Shown: positions 24,768 through 36,170, counted from the first letter of the stretch. The stretch: 64,000 bases of DNA from Ceriagrion tenellum (GCA_963169105.1 OY720639.1:100376417-100440416); one strand, 5' to 3'. The notes: a model not told the origin generated them from the letters alone. Numbers and translations: made by a program.

Positions 24768-25212
24768 CAATATCTTACGAACTCCAATATACTATGGTAG
24801 ATCAGGTCAGGAGAATAAAATAAGAGAAATAGATTGTAGAACAGAAAGGTTTAAAATTTCGTTTTCCCCGCCCGCAATCGATAAGAGACCATAATGGCTG
24901 CGTTTAGACTTTGAAGTAGATTAGTTGACAGTGTAGCTGATTAATTCATATGCTACCTAATGCATGTTTCTAAATCTGCCAAGTAATACTAGCACCATGT
25001 TTTGCATGTTCCCTGCATGACTCTTGTGTTACGTTTATATAGTTACATTACAGATTATTTTAGTAGTTTCTGTAACATTTGTAGCATACCGATAGTGTGG
25101 TGTTTGCTGGTGAAATTAATTTTCTTTACTTTAGCTTATGTTGGTGATAAGTCACCCACTGCCAAACACCCTTGTGGCGTCTTGCAGGATAATAATTAGA
25201 TGTAGATGTAGT
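24768..25212 (+). mobile_element. LINE-A2 3' end
   Basis: The plus-strand translation ILRTPIYYGRSGQENKIREI then DCRTERFKISF is a relative of A1 (RYILRTPAYYARFDHINKIR). The 3' block CCACTGCCAAACACCCTTGT and GTAGATGTAG tail are also variant forms of A1. The other A2 copy is at 40673-41036 on the minus strand. Confidence 0.8.
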
Positions 25213-25782
25213 CACTAAAAACAATAATAAGCCATTAGGAAAAAATTTATCGATAAACTTATAGAGATCAGGAGATACATTTAGTTAATAACAGGTATTT
25301 TGTAAGCTCCCGCCGAACTGCGGCAAGAATCTCAGCTCTATTTCAAGACACCACGGGATGGCAGGGCCGATGCATATTCATCAAGTAAACTGCTTAGCGC
25401 GTCTCTTCCTGCATAAATTAAAAGACCATCTGTTGAAATACAGAGTAGGATACGTTAGGCCTCTTAGCGAGTACAGAGAGAATACAACACCTCAAAATCC
25501 AATTCGCCCTCAGCTGAGATGGTTTGCTTCACGTGATCCACTGTAATACATAAAACTTATGAAGTCTACAATGGAGTTGAAAAGACTTATAAACGCGTAG
25601 GATAGAAATTAACATGATACGCTTAAAGTTAACGCTAAGCACACATAAATTTAGGGTAATGAATCCAAATAACATGCATTAAACGGTCAATAGATGGCTT
25701 ACTTAGTAACCAAGGTCCTTCAATATCGATTGTATTTTTCCTTCGATATTACTCTTCGCAACATAAACAAGTCTGCCATTAA
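25213..25782. other. Unrecognised DNA with a 62-codon open frame
   Basis: The frame at 25358-25546 has no motif I recognise and lies between two mobile elements. I see no support for a real gene. Confidence 0.4.
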
Positions 25783-25976
25783 GGGTGCTTTCGATTTGCG
25801 GCTATAGCCGGCGATAGACGCCGATCGCCACGCCGCGGTGCTTTCGATTTAGCGGAATAGCCGTCTATCGCCGGCTATCGGTGGATCTCCGCTATGAGGA
25901 GAGCCGAACAAAGCAAGATCGATTTGCGTAACTGCCGTCTGTCGCCGGCGATCGTCGCTCTAAATCGGAAGCACCC
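25783..25976. mobile_element. 194-bp MITE, TAA target duplication
   Basis: The termini GGGTGCTTTCGATTT and, as reverse complement of the right end, GGGTGCTTCCGATTT form an inverted repeat, flanked by TAA at 25780-25782 and 25977-25979. A further internal direct copy of the terminus begins near 25839. The element is GC-rich, full of CGGCGATAG/CTATCGCCG palindromes, and has no coding capacity. A 3-bp TAA duplication suggests Harbinger-type mobilisation (inference). Confidence 0.8.
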
Positions 25977-26510
25977 TAAATATGATTACTTTAGTGTACC
26001 CTTCACAAGCATGCCATACTTTTTTCAACTTTTGTTTATTTGGCAGTGCATTTGTATTCTATGACAACTTGTGCCATATTTTTGTTGATTTCCTTGGATA
26101 CGCCAAGACAACACACATTAATTGAGTACATTAATGGCGGACGTGTGGTGGAAATGGTTGCGAAGTCCTGCATCGAAGGAAGAATATAATCGATATATCG
26201 AACGAGATTTTTCTTAGTAACAAGTAAACATAGTCCTCTACAATGCGCCAAATACACGACTTTGTAGTTGTAGATGACTCTGCGAGTAAGGACAGTCATT
26301 GGGGTCGACAAGTTCATGAACTTAAAAAAGGGTATTTGCGCGAACGGATGGGATGAATTTCATTCTTTCCAAGATGAATCACATATGGTGATTAATTAAG
26401 ATAGCTGCAAATAAGGATTCAAATGTTAAAGTTTTTTCTTGGTGGAAGGTCGACACTGTAGTAATTACCAAACTTCGTGTCTGTGTCTTCATATGAGAGT
26501 GAATTTTATT

Positions 26511-26935
26511 AAGTTGTGCATAAATATATGCACAGAGATGACGAATTCTAAAGGCGAATCAGGCATTCAAAACGTGCTGAAGTACTCGTCAGCATATCTA
26601 TTAATTGAAATAAGGCATTATCGAGCATGTCAAGTCAAACTGCCAAAAAATGTACATTTGATGAGGTACACATTAGTTTTAGTGTACCTGATGATGACTT
26701 AACCGCCCAAATGGGTTGTATTCGTGTTAATAAATCTGTGAATGATACAAAGTTTGGTAATTACTACACTAGCAATAAGATTGAATATAGACATTTTTTG
26801 GCAGTTTGACTTAACACGCTGGATAATGCCTTTTTATAAACTAATTCGCTAGCGAGTGCTTCAGCACGTTTTGCATACCTGATACGCCTTCAAAATTCGT
26901 CATCTCTGTTCAAATATTGACGCACAACTTATAAA
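26511..26935. mobile_element. Foldback element enclosing a Penelope-like 3' end
   Basis: Arms of about 145 bp at 26511-26655 and 26790-26935 are inverted copies (AGAGATGACGAATT, AAAACGTGCTGAAG, GTCAAACTGCCAAAAAATGT shared). The middle has CTGATGATGACTTAACC (26688) and, further on, GATACAAAGTTTGG, which line up with the hammerhead-like core and 3' tail of the Penelope-like copy ending near 59200. The GAAA part of the core is changed to CAAA. Confidence 0.55.
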
Positions 26936-27325
26936 AAATCTTTCTCACAGTTCCCAAGTCTTTCTTAGCACATAATTCAGCGCATGTTCATGTGAATATC
27001 AACCCTCTCACACCTCTGACGTGGTCTACAAGGCAAAACATAGATATGGACAACCACAGGAGTTAGATTATTGGAGTCGAACAATTCCAATGACCGCATA
27101 AAGTGTCCCCTTCAAATAATAAAGAAATCTAATTTTAATAGCCCAATTAGTGTTTACCAAGTTTACTTCACGGATGATAGAAAATTGTTTCACTTACACT
27201 GAAGCATCAAATAGTGCAATCTGAGACAGCAGCCGGCAATTCCTATTCATAAAATATAGTGATTCCGTGTAAGATAAGAGATTATCTTCTGAATTGCATA
27301 AATGAATGGTTCACATCTCCATTAA

Positions 27326-27472
27326 CGTAATACCCTGCGAGCCACCACGAGGGTGTGTGGCAGGGGGTGAAGATCACCAAACATGCACTATTGCCACGCA
27401 AGTAGGATATTTAAGGGAGACATGCTAGATAACATGGTCACATGCAGCTAGATGGTTTGTATCTACATAATT
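27326..27472 (-). mobile_element. LINE-A1 3' untranslated fragment
   Basis: The minus-strand 3' block of A1 (plus strand CCCTGCGAGCCACCACGAGG at about 27335, then AAGATCACCAAACATGCACT) is present, truncated before the coding region. Unrelated sequence follows to 28270, where only short open frames without motifs occur. Confidence 0.8.
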
Positions 27473-28269
27473 ATTTCTTTTCCAAATACGATAGTCCACT
27501 CCGTAAAGAATATAACCGCAAGAGATTCTGGTACGGGCACGGGTTGTCCGAGATTTGAGGAAGTGGTTAAAAAAACCACCAAATTTCGAATGCCTCGGGG
27601 GCGGCTTTTCCGGAAGATAGTGGAAGTAAGATCAATGAGCGATCCGCACGGCAACTTTCCGTCGCAAATATCCAGATAGAGGCAGTCGCCCGCCAATCCA
27701 CCTGTCCGCCATAGCGAGTTACACGGCGAATGGCAAAGGTGTTGGTTAATGCCCCTACCCTACGTCTACGTCTAGTAATACCCACATATCGTGATCTCAA
27801 GTACTACTCAAAACGTGACACATTTATTAAGATCACACACTGGGGTAACTAGTGCTGAGTAATTGATCTGAACACCCTCTTAGGATATTCTGTGAGAGCT
27901 AACTAGTGCCATATGTATTCTTGTTTTGCCATGGCATGTTTTGAATTCATCCTCAAAGCATGAGAAGGTGATCAGAGGTGCCAATAACCATGTTCTCTGG
28001 ATGTTTTTTGCAATGTCCTCAGCATATATCATTAATATTCTAAGCATAATACTTTGCCGACTGGGTTGACTTTAATAGAAGTATTTCACTCTCAAAAATC
28101 AGAGTAGCCAACTGAAATATGAGATCTTAAGCATTCCACCTAAATATTGCTACTCTTCGTCAGGTGATTAAAATCTAAACAAGCTGTAACGACTTTAACC
28201 ACGAGTTAAATAATTGTTCGGAGATATTACAATTTCTTTTGAATTTAAGTTTTTTTCTGGGTGAAAACT

Positions 28270-28480
28270 CAAATCTACATTTACATCTACATCTACATAT
28301 TATCCTACAAGCCGCCGCATTGGCGCGTGGCAGGGGGTGTTAGGACACCAGCCGTGTAACGATGTAAGGAATAAGGTTTCGGGAGGTGAAATGGTGACGT
28401 GTATTATGGGAGTGTATTTAGTGGAGCTCAGTTTTTGTTGTGGTCGCTTATTGTGCGCGGAAAGAATGAGTTTTTGTTTC
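28270..28480 (-). mobile_element. LINE-A3 3' fragment
   Basis: A minus-strand ATCTAC tail is followed by GCAGGGGGTGTTAGGACACC, GGAGGTGAAATGGTGACGTG and GAGCTCAGTTTTTGTTGTGG, as in other A3 copies. It stops soon after entering the coding end. The plus-strand A3 copy at 29240-29695 faces it. Confidence 0.8.
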
Positions 28481-29239
28481 TAATTTTATTGTTGGCTCAG
28501 TCGACATTAAATACCTGTAGTCAGCAATCAAACTCTCAAAATTACTCGAGAACTTTACTATTAACGTCATTTCACATTTCAAACGAGCTGACCTCCATCT
28601 TTGACCTCTGTTATGAAACCAGAATCATATTTACTCAAATCGTGCTAAAAATGCCACTACAATATGCTTCATTCTAGCCCTTCATTACAGTGGATATTGC
28701 GCTTGATGCTTAATAATCGTCGTTCGGGCATGGGATATGTATTAAATGCTGCGTCGATTCGATAAAATTTATTTTGAAGGTTAAAACTCATTCCTATCAG
28801 AGAAGGCCACAGTTTGTTTTGGGATCACACAGAAAGAATAAAAATGCTCTGACAATAAAAAAGGAACCGTTATAATGATATTTTGGTTATCAGGATTAAT
28901 GTATAATTGCAATGTAAGCCTGTTTTATGCACCTAATTTCCATGAAACGATTTCCCATCAGTACCTCTTCAACCGCGTACCACGATTGAAACACCTTATT
29001 ATTGCGTAATCACTTATTTGTTTCCTTTCTTAATTGTTGACCCTTTTTACCTTGCTTTTATTAGTAGCACCCATTATATTTTCATTTTTTTAGCGCTGAA
29101 ATATATACAGGTTCATTTTCTAAAGCAATCCCTCAAATTACATTACAAGTAAGTTAGTTATGGTAAATGGTTAGACCACACTTCGAAAACCCGCGAGCAT
29201 TTGGGACCCTTGTCATAAAGATTTAACCAAAAAAATTAA
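28481..29239. other. Unrecognised AT-rich spacer
   Basis: It lies between two oppositely oriented A3 LINE copies. No coding or repeat signal was seen. Confidence 0.5.
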
Positions 29240-29695
29240 TTAAATATAAAGAAAAGCAGCACGCTTCGTTAAAACTGCTAGGAGTGAACATAAACTATTA
29301 CACCACTTTTACAGGGATTAAGTTGAAAGCCCCTAGATACTCGGAGGCTACACGAAAGGTTTGGGTTGCTTGAGAAATTCAGAACTGGTGTGTTTCAGAG
29401 CGACACAGAGAATATCATCATGACGCCTCACTACATCTGCAGGTCTGACGGAAGCGATAAAATAAGAGAGATACATTGCCGAACAGATAGGTAAAAAAAA
29501 CTCGTTCTTTCTGCGCACAATAGGCGACCACAATAAAAACTGAGCTCCACAAAATACACTCCCATAATACACGTCATCATTTCACCTCCCAAAACCTTAT
29601 TCATTACATCTTTACACGGCTACTGTCCTAACAACCCCTATCACACACCCATGCGGCGGATCACAAGATGGTGTGTAGATGTAAATGTAGAACAG
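29240..29695 (+). mobile_element. LINE-A3 3' end
   Basis: Plus-strand copy. It begins near a KAARFVKT-like segment, continues through CGACACAGAGAATATCATCA and ATGACGCCTCACTACATCTG (matching the 59.3 kb copy), and ends in GTAGATGTAAATGTAG. Frameshifts are present. It has the same layout as the minus-strand copy at 124-536. Confidence 0.8.
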
Positions 29696-30111
29696 ATAAG
29701 CCTGAAAGTTCAACATTCACTTGCTTTTACGAACCAGAATTTTACTAATTTCTGGACTGAGCACATGGTCAAATACCTCTCCACGCACATTATGCGGCTG
29801 TTTGAAGGGGTCCCTGGTTTTAACTGAACATGTACATCAACTTCAAGAAGAAATGCGTTTAAAGATAATTTTCATCGCCTACATGCTTAGTTTCTTCTGC
29901 AAAATAAAATTACGGAAATAACAATTGTACGAGCTCGAGAAACATGTATAAATAAAATATCCTGAATGATTTTTTTATAATTTTATATATGAAATAACAG
30001 ATTTTGATACGGATTTGCGACAACTTCGACAAAGCATTAATTATTTCTAATTGTAAGATTTAACGCATTTTTCAGCTTCCCTTCATCAAAGTTTGTCATT
30101 GATCAAGAATT

Positions 30112-30325
30112 GTCGGCCCCGGTGGTGGCGGGGTTAAGTCCTCGCCTGCTGACACGAGGGTCGCGGGTTCGAGTTCCGCCTGGGTGGAATTTTATCTGCC
30201 CAGGGCATAGGTGTTTGTGTCTCGTCCGTTGTTACTGTTGTTATCCACCCGACGTAAATTGGCACATTGTGCTGTATTCGGGATAGTGAAGATAAATAAA
30301 TAAATAAATAAATAAAAAATATATG
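30112..30325 (+). mobile_element. tRNA-derived SINE with AAAT tail
   Basis: The head has a pol III A box (TGGTGGCGGGGTTAAGTCC, 30122-30140) and B box (GGTTCGAGTTCC, 30166-30177) at the usual spacing. A roughly 100-bp body and an AAAT-repeat tail at 30292-30319 follow. The cloverleaf is imperfect, so it is a SINE rather than a tRNA gene. A possible truncated relative of the head lies at 44430-44458. Confidence 0.75.
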
Positions 30326-30704
30326 AAGCATAACCCTGAAAGGAAATGGTGAAAAATCAAGTGAATACCCTGTCAGTTATTTTTTTAATTTTGTAATAAT
30401 AATGTTACACCTCTTTCGTCACACTTCAAGTTTTAATTAAAGCATACAAATGAAATTTACACTTTGAATTAAGTTGAAAACTATCTCAAACATGAAATTC
30501 AGACAACATTAGTATTGCTATTAGAAGTTTTCTTAGTTTGGAAGATTTTTTTCCAAATAAAGTATTTTTTGGTACTGCCATTTATTTCATTAAAGTATTC
30601 TACTGGTGAAAGGTGGTTTCATGGAACGAGGATGAAATCCTCTAAATTTTCCACATTTGCAAACCCCTTACTACCTCTATGATAATGGACGGGAAATATA
30701 AGAA

Positions 30705-31000
30705 CTGATGAAGTGTACAGAAGAGTAAAACAGAAAAGGACCGTATGGAATACCATACAGAAAAGAAGAACAAGATGGATTGGACACACTCAAAGTCACA
30801 ATGGGTTTGTGAAGAACATAATTTCAGGTCAAATAGAGGGAAAATTCCCCACAGGAAGGCCCAGGAATAAGTTCATGGACCAAATGAAGAGGAAATTACA
30901 TAGAAGGAATACCAGGAGGTAAGGAAACGAGTAGTAGACAGAGAAAGGTGGAGGGCTGAAATCAGCCTATCTAAGGAATGAACGACCAATAATGATCTAT
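30705..31000 (+). mobile_element. LINE-C 3' fragment, copy 2
   Basis: The 69-codon frame at 30713-30922 reads YRRVKQKRTVWNTIQKRRTR, then WIGHTQSHNGFVKNIISGQI and GRPRNKFMDQMKRKLHRR. It ends with the family block GAACGACCAATAATGAT. It is one of the better preserved C ends; it is 5' truncated. Confidence 0.85.
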
Positions 31001-31217
31001 CTCTAGTATTCCCTTCTTCATCTGAGTATACAATCTACCCTTTTGTATTCCGTCCATTCTCTTTCTTTCTCTTCCTCATCTGGCCCAATACCCTTCCCTT
31101 TAACATCATTTAGCCACCCATCTCCCTCTGTTACTTCAAAGTATTTTTTAACTCTCCCTTTTCGTGAGTTGCGGCGGATTGCACGAAGCAAGGGCAGTCG
31201 GAAGGCTTAAATTAATT

Positions 31218-31312
31218 ATTAGCATTAGACGTCTACGCAGTTGCCCATGACTTGATTATGCAGTGGTTTGCGATTTACAACGGAAATCGATGTTTTTGAA
31301 CATTGAAAAAAA
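31218..31312. repeat. Direct repeat pair with 33005-33105
   Basis: GCATTAGACGTCTACGCAGT and the following sequence through GAAATCGATGTTTTTGAACA recur at 33009-33095 in the same orientation. Part of this segment also forms one side of the inverted repeat at 31285-31695. Confidence 0.75.
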
Positions 31313-31695
31313 AGCCATTAAATAAATAAAAAAACGAAAAAATGATTTCTAAGCATGCTTTTCTAAAAAAATATTCAAAAATCTAAAAAAAAAGTATCTT
31401 AACACCGTACTATAAAAGAAAAAATAATAATTCTCAAATAAAAATTTAGCCTTTAGTGGTCTTATCATTGTGTGGCTTATTTTCTTGAATTGAATTTAAT
31501 TATTTCCAGTACTAGGCTACATTTTCATTCACTTGAGAAAATATTTTTTTTTCTTTTTTAGTTCGATGTTAAGATATTTCTTTTTTTAGATTTTTTTAAA
31601 ATATTTTTTTAGAAAGCATGCTTAAAAATTCTTTTTTCATTATTTTATTTTCTCTTTTTAGCCCTAGTCAATAACATTTTCAAAAACAACAAGTT
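31285..31695. repeat. AT-rich long inverted repeat
   Basis: The left arm (about 31285-31407) and right arm (about 31563-31695) are inverted copies, sharing TAAGCATGCTTT, TAAGATA-TT and AGATTTTT blocks, separated by about 155 bp. The arms are diverged. It could be a MITE or fold-back; no termini or target duplication could be fixed. Confidence 0.6.
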
Positions 31696-32194
31696 GCTTC
31701 ATAAACATTTTATTCACTAGGACTAAAAAACTACGACTGTTAACTAGAAAAACAATTCGCTTGGATGTGGACTCAATGCGACGCCTGTGAATGACCTACG
31801 GGAAGAAATTTGGACATATTTCCACTAGTGTAACTCGATTCATGTTTTCAGTTGAATGAAGTGCTAACTATGTAGGGTAAAATGAAGTGGTTACCATGGA
31901 TTCAGGGGAAATTGAGCTGAAGAAAAGCATATAATAAAAGATTATCATTTACATAAATTTTCATTCAATTCACATTCGAAGCATAGCATTTGTCACCTAT
32001 CCCTTAGATTTAAGTGCCCAAGTGACTGCTCTTTACAACATTATATCGAAATTCGATCTTTCTGCCGACTGGGCAACGGTCAAGGAACATCATTGGAACT
32101 CAATTCATGAGATAGTTCAGCGTGTAATCCTTAAGGCAGTTTATTTGATGCATTCACATAGAAATCAATGAAATTGGTTTTGTTTTCAAGAAAA
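31696..32194. other. Unrecognised AT-rich DNA
   Basis: No gene, RNA or repeat was recognised. Confidence 0.5.
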
Positions 32195-32665
32195 TATCTC
32201 ACGCTACCAAATATACAAAAAATATTATCCCCCTGCCGTACAACTTCAGATATGTTTGACGAAAACCACCGGTCATTTTAAATTTACAGGGAGACCTAAT
32301 GTAAAAAAATGAGGAATTTTCAACACCTACACCTCGTCAAAAAACTAACAGTGTTTAATTCGTATGTTTTCTTGACTATTTTTGAAAATAAATCACCTTG
32401 TCACCGGGGTAATTATTTTCAGAATCGCAAAAAATCTTCCATTGTGTTCTAAACGTTCCGCGTGAAAAAATGAGTCAAATTAAAGACTTAAGTATATATT
32501 TTAATTTTATTACTTAGAATATCAGTTGCATAAATGTATGTTATTACACCACTAATAATGCAATATTTAATTTATGCTTCCTAAAGCTGCTGAAATTAAA
32601 ACGTATAATTCGAATATGGTCTCCATTATGAGTGGGGAACTATCTCCCTCAAACTGCCTTAACTG
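32195..32665. repeat. Dispersed unclassified repeat, copy 2
   Basis: Same orientation as 5811-6300, with shared blocks listed there. Open frames of 81-92 codons start at its right end (32574-32910) but overlap each other in different frames and show no domain. Confidence 0.65.
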
Positions 32666-33004
32666 GGTCAAGACGGATGTCGAAGACGAAGAAGAAGGTA
32701 ACTTTTTGTCTGTCCCCCCACGCAATACCTCAGTTTCGATTTTCAATAGTTTCCCGATCTTCTGGCGGCTATCTTTGTCTCTCGCAAGTTTTTATTTTCG
32801 GAAAGTTCGCCACCTTTAGCCTATCTCACCCGATAACTTCAGCCCAAGATGACAAAGATTCGAGATTTAAGTGTCTCATCGTGCTCTATATCATCAAAAT
32901 ATTGTTCTAAATTCGGTATTTACTGAATCTCCGCTGTAATTATCATTTGGACCTCACTATTATGTTTTGTTCTTTGTCCATGGCTCATCATGATCAATAT
33001 TCCT

Positions 33005-33105
33005 TATGAAGCATTAGACGTCTACGCAGTTGCCCATGACTCGATAATGCAGTGGTTTGCAATTTTTTGTTTACGGAAATCGATGTTTTTGAACAATAAA
33101 AATAA
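33005..33105. repeat. Direct repeat pair with 31218-31312
   Basis: This is the second copy of the GACGTCTACGCAGTTGCCCA segment, with small insertions. The repeat lies 1.8 kb from its partner. Confidence 0.75.
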
Positions 33106-33224
33106 GACGCAGGATTAGGAAAATGCAGCGGAAAGGATTCGAAAGCTAAGCTGAGCTTGTCGAAGCATTTAATAATTAATCTCACTGAATGGTTGCATTA
33201 TAAGGTTGAAGAAAATACAGGGAA

Positions 33225-33525
33225 TTGGGTTGGTGTGGTGGCTAGAGTACCGTACCATACGGACGACCAGGGTTCAAATCCCTACAGAGGGTGATGTCTT
33301 TCAGAGGAATTCCGACCCCTACTTGGGGAGTGTCTTGTAAAGGGCACTAAAAGTAGAATGCTTCGACTGTCGGATGAGACGTTAAACCGCGGTTTTCTTG
33401 GCGCCTTCCGTTAAGAACTAATGCTGACGCCAGACTTCCATCCATCCATCTCCTCCCTTACCTTTCCCTTATGGCGCAAATGACCTTAGCTGTCGGTTGC
33501 CTCTCCAAATATCCCATCCAAACCT
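33225..33525 (+). mobile_element. tRNA-derived SINE with conserved central domain
   Basis: The head carries an A-box-like TGGCTAGAGTACC (33239-33251) and B box GGTTCAAATCC (33271-33281). The body contains GGATGAGACGTTAAACCGCG (about 33372), a block I recognise as common to SINE superfamilies of many animals. The 3' part runs through TTATGGCGCAAATGACCTTA to about 33525. No tail repeat or target duplication is certain. Confidence 0.7.
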
Positions 33526-33799
33526 TGAATAAACTGCCTAACCGGTATGCAGAAACATATTTTTGCTACAAATTTAAAAATATGTGCAACTGCCCATACT
33601 CTCATGGAGCCACCCGCTTGTGATAACACAATCGTGAGAAATTCACGGGAGAGAAAGTTATTTTCCTTGAGTGAAAATTCGAGCCTGGACCTCACGATAT
33701 CGCGCTTATTGCTCTAACCAGTCAACAGTTAATTCCATGGAGTTAATTAATTAGTATACACTAACTCTGAGGTTTTGCCCTGAGGAGGGAAATCAGAGC

Positions 33800-33881
33800 A
33801 AGTGGACTCTTTCGCTTACGTCGGAAGTACCATCTCGTGGGATGGAAGAATTACAGCGGACAACAAGCGGAGATTATCAAA
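33800..33881 (+). mobile_element. LINE-C upstream fragment, left of tRNA-bearing insertion
   Basis: The translation VDSFAYVGSTISWDGRITAD then NKRRLSK is the RT thumb segment F-YLGS-I--DGR----I-RR. Coding resumes at about 34241 with AQARKAFI, the expected next segment, so 33882-34240 is an insertion. Confidence 0.7.
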
Positions 33882-34240
33882 GTGTGACTCCTCCATAATA
33901 TCGTGGTAGATGTTTCGCAGTTTTATTGCTCACTTCCATTGAAGTGGCAGATATTATTCTGCGGCGGCGATGCGGGAGAGGAAAACGGGTTAGGTGGGGA
34001 GTGTGGAATCGATGCGCTTCGCTGACGCCGACTAACTCAGGCGAAAAGAGTTTGCTGAACAAGTAATGTCAAATAGTCCAAGACACCTTATTCACAAAGC
34101 ATCGGTGGTTCAGTGGTAGAATGCTCGCCTGCCACGCGGGCGGCCCGGGTTCGATTCCCGGCCGATGCAACATTTTGCATCTCTTTTTCTTTGCCGTATG
34201 ATTAGCGACGATTTATGAAATCTTTACCTTACCTCAAAAG
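33882..34240. mobile_element. Insertion carrying a tRNA-Gly gene within LINE-C
   Basis: The insert interrupts LINE-C between RRLSK and AQARKAF. TCAAAG at the left edge and TCAAAAG at the right edge may be a short target duplication. The insert includes an intact tRNA-Gly gene and about 220 bp upstream with no other feature recognised. The same tRNA-to-LINE-C junction occurs at 38.19 kb in inverted orientation. Confidence 0.5.
34099..34169 (+). tRNA. tRNA-Gly (anticodon GCC)
   Basis: A 71-nt sequence folds into a complete cloverleaf: acceptor arm GCATCGG/CCGATGC with discriminator A, D-arm region TGGTTCAGTGGTAGAA, anticodon stem CTCGC/GCGGG with loop CTGCCAC (anticodon GCC at 34131-34133), and T arm with GGTTCGATTCC. 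It decodes GGC/GGU glycine codons. T runs that could terminate RNA polymerase III follow within 20 nt (TTTT, then TTTTT). It is a standard animal nuclear tRNA-Gly. A copy differing at one D-loop base lies at 38193-38263 on the other strand. Confidence 0.97.
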
Positions 34241-34760
34241 CCCAAGCTAGGAAGGCGTTCATAGAAATTGACACCTGCTGTGCTTGAAGAAAACAGGACT
34301 ATAAACCAGGAAAAATTATGTGGAAACGTTCGTGTGTAGTGTGGCACTCTATAAATCGGAAGTATGGATCATTGGAATAGCCGACCAGAACATTAAAGGC
34401 TTGAAGCCTTTGAAATCTGGTCCTGGAGGAGGATGCTGAAGATAAAACGGACGGACAAAATTAAAAAATGATGAAGGGTACAGAAGAGTAGAAGAGGAGA
34501 GGACCATATGGAACACCATAGAAAAAAGAACAAGATGGATTGGACACCCTCTGAAAGACAATGGGTTTGTGAAGAACATAACTGAAGATAAAATAGAGGA
34601 AAAAATCTCCAGAGGAAGACCTAGGAATAAGTTCATCGTCCAATTAAAGAGGAAATTTCATAGGAAGAGATACCAGAAGGTAAGGGAACTATCATTAAAA
34701 TTGGTGAGGGCGGAGGGCTGCAGCCAACCAATCTTAAGATTGAAAAACTAATGATGATGA
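34241..34760 (+). mobile_element. LINE-C fragment, right of tRNA-bearing insertion (copy 3)
   Basis: Starts AQARKAFI, passes a VWIIG-like segment (the W in the LYGSE-WTIG region), then YRRVEEERTIWNT-like sequence and RGRPRNKFIVQLKRKFHRKR, ending in AACCAATCTTAAGATTG and a short ATGATGATG tail. Stops and frameshifts are present. Together with the tRNA it is paralogous to 37645-38263 in reverse orientation. Confidence 0.8.
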
Positions 34761-35334
34761 ACTCTGAGGTGAATTTCATGGAGGCTTTAGGAGCATTGCG
34801 CAGCTCCTAAGCCGAATAACCTCATGACATTACAAGCATGGTACCAGTGAGAGGGCCACGACTATTTAGGTCACCATGAAATGATAGAGGACTCCTGGTA
34901 AGTTTAACTGGTTTGAGCTCTCGATGCGATATTGAGGCGAATATTCTTTTCCACAGTGATCTTCACACATTTTTTCGTGATAGTTTCATCTTTCATTAAT
35001 ACATCATGAACGAAACTAAATCCTGATAAACTAAAGCGAAGTACCGTCCTTAATTTGTATACAATGCTAATCATTCAGTATAGATATATAATTCTTAAGT
35101 AAAGACGAAATTCAAGTGAATTAAACTACCAATTGAACTATTATCATAACCTACCCTTCAGGATCGTCTTTCATGTGGCAGCACTGATAAATATTCCATC
35201 CAAGCATAATCGAATTTAGACACCCTATTGCCAAATAATTTAAAATTTTCGGGGCTTGTGTAACCGTATCACGACATCATGTGTAGTTCTGCGATCGAAA
35301 CATAAAATGTGATTGAATATTCATTAGCATGTGA
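34761..35334. other. Unrecognised DNA
   Basis: No gene, RNA or repeat was recognised between LINE-C and the Penelope-like element. Confidence 0.5.
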
Positions 35335-35465
35335 AACTTTTACAGGCCACAGAAAAATAGTATTGGCTCGGAAACTATTGTAAAGGCATTCCCTAGAACG
35401 GAATTTCTTGTATCATAAAAGTCTCCCAACACTCTGAAATATCTGTCGTTACATTGTAAAGATAG

Positions 35466-35810
35466 TTGGACTCATTGTACAGAAGTGGAATATATGAACT
35501 GTCGTGTAATGATTGTGAGTGGGTATACGTCGGACAGACATCGGGATGTTTCCGGACAAAGACAAAGGAATACTGCAGTGATTTTAAAAGCAGTCATGAC
35601 GAAAAGAGTAACTTTGCAAAACATCTTTTAACCTGTGACCACAGTAGTGATTTTTAAGTGAACGTGCTGCTGTTTACAGGTAAACGACGTGAGCTAAATG
35701 ATTTAGAACCGCTCGGAATTTTGAAACGACGTCGCGACCCAGGTTTTCATCTTATTAATGAGCGTTTGCTTCTCGCCAATTCTATTTTAATAGGAAAGAG
35801 TATCAGGCTT
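35466..35810 (+). pseudogene. Penelope GIY-YIG endonuclease remnant
   Basis: The frame (35466-35657) reads RSGIYELSCNDCEWVYVGQT, then CFRTK and SNFAKHLLTCDHSSDF. The GIY motif, a YVG in place of YIG, the catalytic-region arginine, and the Asn of SNFAKHL are all recognisable. A TAA stop at 35655-35657 is followed in the same frame by LNDLEPLGILKRRRD, the usual continuation (N-LE-LEI). The reverse transcriptase domain is not present. In Penelope-like elements this C-terminal domain nicks target DNA. Confidence 0.85.
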
Positions 35811-36170
35811 AACTTGGTGGAAATATCCAATCTCCATACTGGTAAGAATGAAAAGAGGATAGTAAATTTCCACACAGTTTTAATAAGCACCGACCACGGC
35901 TTCAACACTTTATGTCATTCAAAGATACCAATCCTTGATAATTACATAAAGTTTCGAAACCATGGTCGATGCTTATTAAAACTGTGGAAATTTGCAATCG
36001 TCTTTTCATCCTCACTATTTTGTCTATTCAATTTTCTATCCATCATTGTATGACCATTCACCTTCTCCCCAATTACTCCTTCCTCACTCCTTTCTTTAAC
36101 CTCGCCTCTTTCTCTAACTGGCAATACAAAAGGGAGTGTGATACTGCTTTTACTCATATCATCATAAAAA

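Noticed and set aside
30115..30186. tRNA gene
   Set aside because: A and B boxes are present but the cloverleaf is imperfect and a SINE body with AAAT tail follows.
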